From Bacteroidia bacterium (GTDB lineage: Bacteria; Bacteroidota; Bacteroidia; Bacteroidales; UBA7960): DNA of 51,120 bases. This document shows, one piece after another, positions 18,149-25,370 of the stretch (position 1 is the first letter of the stretch; every line of letters starts with the position of its first letter). Both the position numbers and the translations under genes were made by a program. Under the pieces are notes generated by a model. The model made no database searches, was not told the DNA's origin, and worked only from the letters and a program-made list of their open reading frames with translations. The DNA lies in assembly GCA_007695305.1 (NCBI GenBank), contig REEA01000126.1, positions 1 through 51,120 of the forward strand. The letters are read 5' to 3'.

Positions 18149-20131
18149 ATGAAAAAAAACGTTGAGGTCGATAACTACGAAAAAACCATGAAACGCATCG
18201 GCTATGTGCCGAGAAAAGAAGCCACACAGGCCGACTACGACCGGATCGGCTTCATGTCGGGACTGGAGGTGCATCAGCAGCTGGATACGGATGAAAAGCT
18301 CTTTTGCCGTTGCCCTGCCGGCATCTATCATGACGACGACAGTTATGATGCAGAGGTGATCCGGCACATGAGACCCACCCTCAGTGAACTGGGCGAATAC
18401 GATGGAACCGCACTCATGGAGTTCAAAACAAAAAAGAACATCATTTACCGAATTAAAAATGAAACCACCTGTACCTATGAGGTAGATGATACCCCGCCAT
18501 TTCCGGTTAACCGGAAGGCTGTGGACATTGCCATAGAGATATCACTGCTTAAAAAACTCAATATCGTTGGAGAAATCCACATCACCAGGAAACAATACCT
18601 GGATGGCAGCATTCCCACCGGCTTCCAGCGTACCGCCATTATTGGGGTTGAGGGTGCCATTCAATTAAAAAACAAAACCATTCGCCTTATACAACTTAGT
18701 CTTGAAGAGGACTCCTGCAGGGAAATTTCGGATGTAGGTCATTGGCGGGTATACAAGACCGACCGCTTGGGAATGCCCCTGATCGAAACGGTCACCTATC
18801 CCGACATGGTTAATCCTGATGAGGTGGCCGAAGCATGTCAGGTAATACGCTTTTTGAACCGCAGTGCCGGCAAGGTGCGCACGGGCATGGGTGCAGCCCG
18901 GCAGGATGTTAACGTGAGCTGCCGGGGTGGCACAAGGGTAGAAATCAAGGGCGTTTCGCGTATCAAATGGATACCCGAACTGACTCATAATGAGGCATTC
19001 CGTCAATGGGCACTGCTGCACATTCGCCAATTCCTTCTGGACAGGATCAGGCAGCCCGAAAAATGGCAAATGAACTACAAGGAACTGGATATCCAAACTT
19101 ACGGTCAGTTTTCTCAAACCTTTAAAGACCTTAAGAATAATGGTGATAAGTTGTACGGTGTCAATCTTCCCGGTTTTTTTGGTGCCATGTCACATTTCAC
19201 ACAGCCGGGTAAGGTGTTTGCCGATGAATTCAGTGACCGGCTGAAGGTGATTGCCTGCATAGAAAAGCCCAATATGTACAGTGAGGAAAGCTATTTAAAT
19301 CCCATTCCTGATGAGGCATATCAATATTTGAGAAAAAATTTGGGCAGCACTGAGGACGACAGCGTGTTGTTTTTCCGGGGGCCTGCTGCTGATATCCCTA
19401 CTGCACTGGAAACCATCGAAGAAAGGTGCAGGCTGGCATTTGAGGGAGTACCCAACGAAACCAGGAAATCTTTCCCGGATGGGACTACCATTTTTGAAAG
19501 GGTGCTTCCGGGCGCCGACAGGATGTACCCGGACACTGATTCTCCGCCAATTCCTTTGCTGGACGAAGACATTGAAAGGTTGGGGCAAAATCTTCCCACA
19601 GAAACCTTTGAAGCGTATCATACCATGAAAAAATGGGGCATTCCGGAGGATACCTATACATATATATTCCGGAACAACCTGTTTCCGCTGATCAAATGCA
19701 TGGTGGAAGAGCAGGGGGAAGATCCGGTGTTTTCGGGAACATTGTTTGGACACCGGATGAAATTTGTGGAAGGCCACTACCGGAGGGCACCCGGGTTTCG
19801 CTATCACCGGGTGGCAGATATCCTTGCCGATATCCGGAAGAAGGGACTTGACCGGGAGCTGATTAAACGAATGTTGCCTGATATTTATGAACATCCAAAG
19901 ATGGATATAGAATCACTACTGACGGGGGTCGGTTTTAGTCCCGCAGATGAGAGGAAAATCCTGGATAATTTAGGCTTTTTAAGGAAAAAGTTTGCCAATA
20001 TCCGCATTAACGGAGGAAAGGAAGTGGAAGTGAACTGGCTGATGGGGCAGCTGCGTGGCGGCGCACTGGGTAACGTTTCATTGCGTAAGCTGAGGGAGGA
20101 GATTGAGGAGGCGCTGAGTGCTGATAAATGA
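18149..20131 (+). CDS. gatE: Glu-tRNA(Gln) amidotransferase subunit E, archaeal-type GatE
   Basis: 660 residues. With GatD it converts Glu-tRNA(Gln) to Gln-tRNA(Gln): GatE binds the tRNA and activates the glutamate by ATP. It is recognised as GatE rather than bacterial GatB by the opening GLEVHQQLDTDEKLFCRCP (two Cys of the metal site). The VEGAIQLKNKTIRLIQLSLEE region and PLIETVTYPDM kinase-type core follow. A large central insertion (about residues 300-430) resembles the AspRS GAD-like domain present in GatE and absent from GatB. The GatB/YqeY-type helical tail ends in LMGQLRGGALGN. It is followed by gatD, the only other subunit needed. This pair is classically archaeal, so acquisition by transfer is likely. 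Confidence 0.93.
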   Translation: MKKNVEVDNYEKTMKRIGYVPRKEATQADYDRIGFMSGLEVHQQLDTDEKLFCRCPAGIYHDDDSYDAEVIRHMRPTLSELGEYDGTALMEFKTKKNIIYRIKNETTCTYEVDDTPPFPVNRKAVDIAIEISLLKKLNIVGEIHITRKQYLDGSIPTGFQRTAIIGVEGAIQLKNKTIRLIQLSLEEDSCREISDVGHWRVYKTDRLGMPLIETVTYPDMVNPDEVAEACQVIRFLNRSAGKVRTGMGAARQDVNVSCRGGTRVEIKGVSRIKWIPELTHNEAFRQWALLHIRQFLLDRIRQPEKWQMNYKELDIQTYGQFSQTFKDLKNNGDKLYGVNLPGFFGAMSHFTQPGKVFADEFSDRLKVIACIEKPNMYSEESYLNPIPDEAYQYLRKNLGSTEDDSVLFFRGPAADIPTALETIEERCRLAFEGVPNETRKSFPDGTTIFERVLPGADRMYPDTDSPPIPLLDEDIERLGQNLPTETFEAYHTMKKWGIPEDTYTYIFRNNLFPLIKCMVEEQGEDPVFSGTLFGHRMKFVEGHYRRAPGFRYHRVADILADIRKKGLDRELIKRMLPDIYEHPKMDIESLLTGVGFSPADERKILDNLGFLRKKFANIRINGGKEVEVNWLMGQLRGGALGNVSLRKLREEIEEALSADK

Positions 20132-20426
20132 GCGCCGGGAACTGGTTTTTAGTAATTAGCAAGCACTATGCACTAAATAGTGTGGATAATGTTCACATTT
20201 GCACATTGTCAGTGTGAATCTGCGGATTTATTCGCGTGGGTCAGAGATTTTTGCTTGCCGCCCGCGAAGTTTATAACACGCATAGGAGAGAAAAAATAAG
20301 TTTATCATTATGAGGAATACACAGCTTACAAACGAATGATTTGAAAATCAAGACAGAAAAGAGAACTGAAAACGAAGATGCAAATCGAAGGGTGAAACAA
20401 CACATTCAATTCAACAATATACACTT
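20132..20426. other. Spacer between gatE and gatD with dispersed repeat
   Basis: 295 nt separate the two subunit genes. It contains a repeat (20150-20204) also found at 35.5 kb, followed by low-complexity text-like sequence (TCTGCGGATTTATTCGCG). No clear promoter for gatD was seen, so the genes may still be cotranscribed. Confidence 0.55.
20150..20204 (+). repeat. Dispersed intergenic repeat, copy 1
   Basis: The segment from TAGTAATTAG through TAAATAGTGTGGATAAT and a following TTTGCAC recurs in inverted orientation at 35501-35546. The match is nearly exact over the last 20 bases and diverged in the middle. It is non-coding in both places. Confidence 0.8.
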
Positions 20427-21812
20427 ATGGGTGAAGACTTTTTTCAGGGATATAAAGGGCCGGCGCTGAAGGCGCTGAAAAAATTCAATGTACGGGTGTG
20501 GGGTCAGGCCACCATTGAAACCAACAGGGGTAATTTTGTAGGCACCGTCCTTCCGCGTTCCGAAAATGACGATGATTCGCACATTGTGCTCAAGATCCCT
20601 ACCGGTTACAATGTGGGCATAGATGTCCGCACACTACTCAATATGGAGGAAACGGGCTACAAGAAGGCAAATTACAAGATTCCTGAAAAGGAGTTTCCCT
20701 ACACCAAGGGTTTACCCAGGGTAAAACTCATCGGTACCGGTGGCACCATTGCCTCGCGATTGGATTATCGAACAGGCGCCGTGATTCCTGCCTTTTCTCC
20801 CGGCGAGCTGTATGGTGCTGTGCCTGAGCTGGCAGACATCTGTAACCTCACCACCGAAAAGGTATTTGCCGTGTTCAGCGAAAACATGGGCCCGGATCAG
20901 TACAAGCAGCTTGCCGTTGCCATTGGCAAGGAGATTGAAAACGGCATCGACGGTATCGTGATCGGACATGGAACAGACACCCTGCATCACACGGCTGCGG
21001 CTTTGACATATATGATACAAGATCCACCCGTACCCATTGTGCTGGTCGGATCACAGCGCTCTTCCGACCGTCCTTCATCAGATGCGGCGCTCAACCTGAT
21101 GCATGCCTGCTATACTGCCGGTCATGGCGATATTGCCGAAGTAATGGTGTGCATGTTTGGACCCACATCCGATGAGTACGGCATGTTGCACCGGGGCACA
21201 AGGGTGCGTAAAATGCACTCATCCTATCGCAGTACATTTCGAACCCTTGGTGATATACCGCTGGGCACGGTTACCACCGCCGGGGTAAAACCCATCAAAA
21301 AAGACTACAACCCACGGCGCAAAAACCGCAAGGTAAAGATCATGCCCTATTTTGAAGAAAAGGTTGCCATTCTGTATTATTATCCCAATATGTTTCCCGA
21401 CATGGTTGACTCTCTTGTGGACAATGGTTATAAGGGGATTGTGATTGCCGGAACAGGCCTGGGCCACGTAAACAAACCGCTGTATCCTGCGCTGGAGAGG
21501 GCTTCAAAAAAGGGTGTGGCTGTTTACATGACCGTGCAAACCCTTTGGGGATACGTACAGATGTTTGTGTATGAGACAGGGCGCGAGATGATGGCACTTG
21601 GTGTTGTACCCGCCGAAAACATGCTGCCGGAAGTAGCATGGGTAAAACTGGGGTGGGCACTTGGACAAACCAACGACCTGGATGAAGTAAAGAAAATCAT
21701 GCTTACACCCATGAACGATGACATCACCCGTCGTGAGCCCTACAACGGATACCTGGTTTACCAGGGAGGCGTCCCTGAAGTTGAAGAGTTTATTCGGAAG
21801 TTCAGAAAATAA
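20427..21812 (+). CDS. gatD: Glu-tRNA(Gln) amidotransferase subunit D, archaeal-type GatD
   Basis: 461 residues. This is the glutaminase/asparaginase-like subunit that releases ammonia for GatE. An N-terminal beta-barrel domain (about residues 15-85, including WGQATIETNRGNFVGTVLPR) is the GatD-specific extension missing from type I asparaginases. The AnsA-like catalytic part then has Thr107 in GTGGTIAS, Thr183-Asp184 in GHGTDT and Lys262 in GTRVRKMH, the expected tetrad. The length matches archaeal GatD and is well above the ~330 residues of AnsA. It lies 295 nt after gatE, same strand. An ordinary asparaginase is ruled out by the N-terminal domain and the neighbour. Confidence 0.94.
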   Translation: MGEDFFQGYKGPALKALKKFNVRVWGQATIETNRGNFVGTVLPRSENDDDSHIVLKIPTGYNVGIDVRTLLNMEETGYKKANYKIPEKEFPYTKGLPRVKLIGTGGTIASRLDYRTGAVIPAFSPGELYGAVPELADICNLTTEKVFAVFSENMGPDQYKQLAVAIGKEIENGIDGIVIGHGTDTLHHTAAALTYMIQDPPVPIVLVGSQRSSDRPSSDAALNLMHACYTAGHGDIAEVMVCMFGPTSDEYGMLHRGTRVRKMHSSYRSTFRTLGDIPLGTVTTAGVKPIKKDYNPRRKNRKVKIMPYFEEKVAILYYYPNMFPDMVDSLVDNGYKGIVIAGTGLGHVNKPLYPALERASKKGVAVYMTVQTLWGYVQMFVYETGREMMALGVVPAENMLPEVAWVKLGWALGQTNDLDEVKKIMLTPMNDDITRREPYNGYLVYQGGVPEVEEFIRKFRK

Positions 21813-22203
21813 CCCTTAAGTCCCTGAATTCTCAGCTCCCAGCTCTCTTGTGCGACTTATTTCCCGTGCACATATTTTGAACTAAATCCCGCCGGCCGTT
21901 TTTCCCGTTCCAAACGGCAAAAACCCCATAAACCAAAGCCCATAGCAGCTTTCATGCTGCCCAATACCACGCTTGATTTTCAAATCAAGATCACCGAAAA
22001 GCCTGGCAAAATGCATAAGCTTTCCGGGGATGTAGTTCACCCGGGAATACTCGCCGGATCTTGCAGACCGTTCTTATTCCTTAATATTGGCTGTTGTTTT
22101 TTTAAGCTTTTGTGGCAGATAAGCCTTGCGGTAACATTTTTGCGAACTGTGTTTCCTCCAAAAAAACACCCCTCAAAATCATCTGATAATGAGGGGTTTT
22201 CCG
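21813..22203. other. Intergenic region with three successive hairpins
   Basis: 391 nt between gatD and tRNA-Leu. Three inverted repeats follow each other: GCCGTTT/AAACGGC (21895-21918), GCAGC/GCTGC (21945-21960) and the perfect CTTGATTT/AAATCAAG (21972-21989). None has a T-run directly after it. The tRNA-Leu terminator lies at the right-hand end. No supportable gene was found. Confidence 0.45.
22160..22198 (-). terminator. Intrinsic terminator of tRNA-Leu
   Basis: On the minus strand an 8-bp stem (AACCCCTC with GAGGGGTG, one wobble pair) begins 5 nt after the tRNA 3' end and is followed by a run of seven T residues. Confidence 0.9.
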
Positions 22204-22288
22204 TACCCGGAGCCGGGCTCGAACCGGCACGGCCGCAATGGCCACAGGATTTTAAGTCCTGGGTGTCTACCAATTCCACCATCCGGGC
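22204..22288 (-). tRNA. tRNA-Leu (anticodon TAA)
   Basis: 85-nt class II tRNA. The acceptor GCCCGGA pairs with TCCGGGT, the anticodon stem CAGGA/TCCTG encloses loop CTTAAAA with anticodon TAA, a long variable arm follows, and the T-arm GCCGG-TTCGAGC-CCGGC is perfect. The discriminator is A, as expected for Leu, and CCA is not encoded. It reads UUA and, by wobble, UUG. Confidence 0.97.
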
Positions 22289-22311
22289 ATGAACAATACA
22301 AAGATATTCAT

Positions 22312-22334
22312 AAAAAAAAACCTCTTTGCAGAGG
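22312..22334 (-). terminator. Intrinsic terminator of tRNA-Gly
   Basis: Minus strand hairpin CCTCTGCAAAGAGG followed by nine T residues, located 15 nt after the tRNA-Gly 3' end and before tRNA-Leu. The two tRNAs therefore appear to be separate transcription units, or tRNA-Leu depends on read-through. Confidence 0.9.
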
Positions 22335-22348
22335 TGGTGAAAAAGTTG

Positions 22349-22421
<73 letters not shown>

Positions 22422-22441
22422 GTGTTTTTCATTTGCGATTG

Positions 22442-22470
22442 CAAATATACGCTTTTTTTTAAATCGCAAA
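22442..22470 (-). promoter_or_regulatory. Promoter of tRNA-Gly
   Basis: Minus strand TTTG (22470-22467), 17 nt, then TATATTTG (22449-22442). This is a complete Bacteroidota promoter ending about 20 nt before the mature tRNA 5' end, so the primary transcript has a short leader. Confidence 0.75.
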
Positions 22471-22632
22471 TTTTTTTTTCAATACTTCAAAATCAAAAAA
22501 AGACATTTTACAGTTAATAAAAACTTTCAACAACCGCTGCATGACCGCAGGCGTTAAGTGTCATTTGACTCCGATGGGAAATAGGCCCGTCTTAAATGCT
22601 GTTAAAATCATAGGTATTATATTATAATTCAT

Positions 22633-22640
22633 TAAATTTG
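22633..22640 (+). promoter_or_regulatory. -7 box of the second ompH gene
   Basis: TAAATTTG matches TAnnTTTG; transcription would start near 22647, 35 nt before the ATG at 22682. No -33 TTTG is visible. Confidence 0.55.
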
Positions 22641-22681
22641 TGCGCTAAAAGAAGTATTAACTTTAAGTGAACCAAACCGCA

Positions 22682-23194
22682 ATGAAAAAACTGCTTAATT
22701 TTTCGCTCCTTCTGTTGATTATACTGGGGAGTACACAACTACATGCCCAGGGAAACTACAAATTCGGTCATATCAACACAAACGAGCTTCTCCGGTTAAT
22801 GCCCGGTCGTGAGCAGGCAATGGCTGATCTTGAAAGATATACCAGGGAACTGGAAGAAACATTTGTTGCCATGCAGCAGGAGTTTCAAACAAAATATCAG
22901 GACTATCTCGAAAACCAGGAAAACTTCTCACAACTGGTAAGGCAGTCCAGGGAACGCGAGCTTCAAAGCCTCAATGAACGTATTATGGAGTTCCAGGAGT
23001 CAGCGCAGGAGGATCTGCTGGCGCAGGAAGAAAGACTGCTCAGCCCGATCATCGAAAAAGCCAGAAACGCCATCCAAAAAGTGGGTAGGGAACATGGATT
23101 TACATACATTTTTGATACAAGTGGCGGCTCCATGGTATTCTGGGAAAACGGGGAAGACATTATGCCCCTGGTGAAAGTTGAGTTGGGTCTTTAG
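22682..23194 (+). CDS. OmpH/Skp-family periplasmic chaperone, second paralog
   Basis: About 170 residues. The signal peptide MKKLLNFSLLLLIILGSTQ ends near HAQG. The short strand KFGHINTNELLRLMPGR follows, then a long Glu/Gln/Arg coiled-coil hairpin (about residues 40-125) and a closing HGFTYIFDTSGGSMVFW that mirrors the first OmpH. Same predicted job, holding unfolded outer-membrane proteins, but it stands alone with its own promoter rather than next to bamA, so it may be regulated separately. The ATG at 22682 is chosen over the GTG at 22667 because it starts the signal peptide cleanly. Confidence 0.9.
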   Translation: MKKLLNFSLLLLIILGSTQLHAQGNYKFGHINTNELLRLMPGREQAMADLERYTRELEETFVAMQQEFQTKYQDYLENQENFSQLVRQSRERELQSLNERIMEFQESAQEDLLAQEERLLSPIIEKARNAIQKVGREHGFTYIFDTSGGSMVFWENGEDIMPLVKVELGL

Positions 23195-23220
23195 GCCCGC
23201 TTCCGGAAAAAATAAGAGTG

Positions 23221-23261
23221 ATGCCCGTTAGTCATGCCCGTAAGGTATGACCAACGGGCAT
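23221..23261. terminator. Hairpin between convergent ompH2 and gamma-CA genes
   Basis: 15-base arms (23221-23235 and 23247-23261, core ATGCCCGTT/AACGGGCAT) pair with a single mismatch around an 11-nt loop, directly after the ompH stop. The T-run is poor (TTGTTAT), so it is a probable but not textbook terminator, usable from both sides. Confidence 0.65.
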
Positions 23262-23349
23262 TGTTATATCAGGTATTGGCAACAGCTGTAAAAATCCGGT
23301 TGCATAAGGATTTGTAGCTTCATAAACCATTTCCCGTGCGATCCAGGTA

Positions 23350-23874
23350 TTATTTGTCCTCCTCACTGTACCAGGAGGCGTATCGGATGTAGTTCCTTGA
23401 AATTCTTTCCAGAAGATGACCGGTGAGTTCTGCATCGATGTCTTTGATCTTTTTGGCCGGGATTCCCCCATAAACACTGCCTGGCTCCACGATGGTGTTT
23501 TCCAGAACCACCGCACCTGCTGCGATGATTGAATTGCTTCCAATCACGGCATTGTCCATCACAACCGCATTCATTCCCACCAGCACATTGTCCTCAATGG
23601 TACAACCGTGAACAATGGCTCTGTGGGCAATGGAAACGTTGTTGCCGATGCTGGTGGGGGCGGTTTCAAAAGTTCCGTGGATCACGGCGCCATCCTGGAT
23701 GTTCACGTTATTCCCGATGCGTATGTAATGTACATCTCCACGCACCACCGCATTAAACCAAACGCTGCAGTTTTCGCCCATCACCACATCCCCAACGATG
23801 GTAGCATTGTCGGCAAGAAAACAGCTTTTCCCGAACCTTGGCGTGATACCCCTGACTTTTTTAATCAATGCCAT
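23350..23874 (-). CDS. Gamma-carbonic anhydrase family hexapeptide-repeat protein
   Basis: 174 residues folding as a left-handed beta-helix of hexapeptide repeats (I-G-x-x-x-x pattern throughout). The three metal-binding histidines of the gamma-class are present: His66 in VIHG, His84 in IAHR and His89 in VHGC, together with RGDVHYIRIG and NIQDG. The family (YrdA, PaaY, CaiE, gamma-CA) includes active carbonic anhydrases and thioesterase-like relatives; activity cannot be decided from sequence. It lies downstream of sucA-sucB on the same strand, 99 nt after sucB. Confidence 0.9.
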   Translation of the reverse strand: MALIKKVRGITPRFGKSCFLADNATIVGDVVMGENCSVWFNAVVRGDVHYIRIGNNVNIQDGAVIHGTFETAPTSIGNNVSIAHRAIVHGCTIEDNVLVGMNAVVMDNAVIGSNSIIAAGAVVLENTIVEPGSVYGGIPAKKIKDIDAELTGHLLERISRNYIRYASWYSEEDK

Positions 23875-23973
23875 AATCTTTAATCTATTGTTCTGGTGAG
23901 AATAGTTGATGATCTCCTCCTGTATTGCGTATGAGAAAAAACGTATGCCCTCTTGCTTGCTTGTTTTCCTGAG

Positions 23974-25335
23974 CTACAAACCCAATAGCGTTTCTCCGGC
24001 CTCCTGACCGCCAAATAACATCTTTGCAGGGTTTTCAATGAACTCTTTTACTTTCACCAGGAAGCTGACTGACTCCTTTCCGTCAATAATCCGGTGATCA
24101 TAAGAAAGCGCCAGGTACATCATGGGCCTGATCTCCACTTTACCCCGGATAGCTACCGGGCGCTCAATGATATTGTGCATGCCCAGGATGGCACTTTGCG
24201 GCGGGTTGATGATGGGGGTGGATAACATGGAGCCGAATACACCTCCGTTGGTTATGGAAAAGGTCCCACCGGTGAGTTCTTCAATGGTGATCTTGTTGTT
24301 TCGCGCTTTTTCAGCCATTTCATTGATGATATGCTCCAGCTCGAATATGGATCTTTGTTCGGCATTGCGTATCACTGGCACCATTAGGCCTTTCGGTGTA
24401 CTCACAGCAATACCTACATCCGCGTAATCGGGCAGGATGATCTGGTTTCCGTCGATATATCCGTTAACCTGGGGAAAAAACGGGATACTTTCGGTTACTG
24501 CTTTCACAAAAAATGACATGAATCCCAGCTTGACACCATACTTCTCTTCAAAGCGTTCTTTGTATTGATTGCGCAAAGCAATGATGGCCGATATGTCGGC
24601 TTCGTTGAAAGTGGTCAGCATGGCGGTCTGGTTTTTGACAGCCACCAGTCTTTCGGCCACCTTCTTACGCAAGGTTGACATCTTTTGTCTTTCCACCTGC
24701 CTGGTGCCCCCCCATGAGCCTTGTATCGCAGGATATACCGGCTGCGTTAAACCGGCTTTTCCCTTTTCCGTCTTTTCTGTGCTGTCGTGCCGGCCGCTCA
24801 ATTCTGCGGCAAGAGCCACCAGGATATCTTTCTTCGTGATTCTTTTTCCTGTTGGATTGATGTCCTCCAGGCTGGCAGTAAGTCCTTCCTGCTCCAATAA
24901 CTTTCTGGCCGCGGGTGAAAGGGTAAAATCCTTCTGAACCTGGTTGCCTGACGGAGTTGTTTCTGCAACTGGCTTAGGCCTGGCGAAGGGTTCGCTTTCA
25001 GCATCCGGTTCTTTATCCGCTTGTTTTGCCTGTCTGGCCACATCGGGTTGTGATTCTTCCTGTTTAGCGGTTTTTGGATCAGCAGTTTTGCCGGCAACTT
25101 CACCAACACGGATGCGACCGATGATTTTTCCGGGTTCCACCGTTGTACCTTCTTCTACCATAATCTGTATGGTTCCGGAATCATCAGCGTTGATGGTCAG
25201 CGTGGCTTTGTCGGAGTCGATTTCGGCAATATCCTGGTCTTTTTCCACATAGGAACCGTCTTCAACCAACCATCTGGCCAGTTCAACCTGGGTAATGGAT
25301 TCACCTGCTTCGGGGACTCTGATGTCGATTGTCAT
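23974..25335 (-). CDS. sucB: 2-oxoglutarate dehydrogenase E2 (dihydrolipoyl succinyltransferase)
   Basis: Transfers the succinyl group from E1 to CoA in the TCA cycle. 453 residues. One lipoyl domain carries the lipoylated Lys43 in DSDKATL. A Pro/Ala/Gln/Glu linker follows, then a peripheral subunit-binding domain (about 140-180, LSPAARKLL) and the catalytic acyltransferase core with His414 and Asp418 in SYDHRIIDG. It starts 35 nt after the sucA stop; with sucA it forms the E1-E2 operon. E3 is not in this window. Confidence 0.96.
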   Translation of the reverse strand: MTIDIRVPEAGESITQVELARWLVEDGSYVEKDQDIAEIDSDKATLTINADDSGTIQIMVEEGTTVEPGKIIGRIRVGEVAGKTADPKTAKQEESQPDVARQAKQADKEPDAESEPFARPKPVAETTPSGNQVQKDFTLSPAARKLLEQEGLTASLEDINPTGKRITKKDILVALAAELSGRHDSTEKTEKGKAGLTQPVYPAIQGSWGGTRQVERQKMSTLRKKVAERLVAVKNQTAMLTTFNEADISAIIALRNQYKERFEEKYGVKLGFMSFFVKAVTESIPFFPQVNGYIDGNQIILPDYADVGIAVSTPKGLMVPVIRNAEQRSIFELEHIINEMAEKARNNKITIEELTGGTFSITNGGVFGSMLSTPIINPPQSAILGMHNIIERPVAIRGKVEIRPMMYLALSYDHRIIDGKESVSFLVKVKEFIENPAKMLFGGQEAGETLLGL

Positions 25336-25370
25336 AAGGTTTAATTTTGGCTGTTAGAATACGTTTGCTT

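Noticed and set aside
19295-19894. 199-aa minus-strand open frame inside gatE
   Set aside because: Antisense shadow with no family motif; GatE is conserved across the same bases.
20150-20204. Insertion sequence remnant
   Set aside because: No transposase fragment or terminal inverted repeats with target duplication visible; kept only as a dispersed repeat.
20427-21812. Ordinary L-asparaginase (AnsA)
   Set aside because: Extra N-terminal barrel domain, length of 461 and adjacency to GatE identify GatD.
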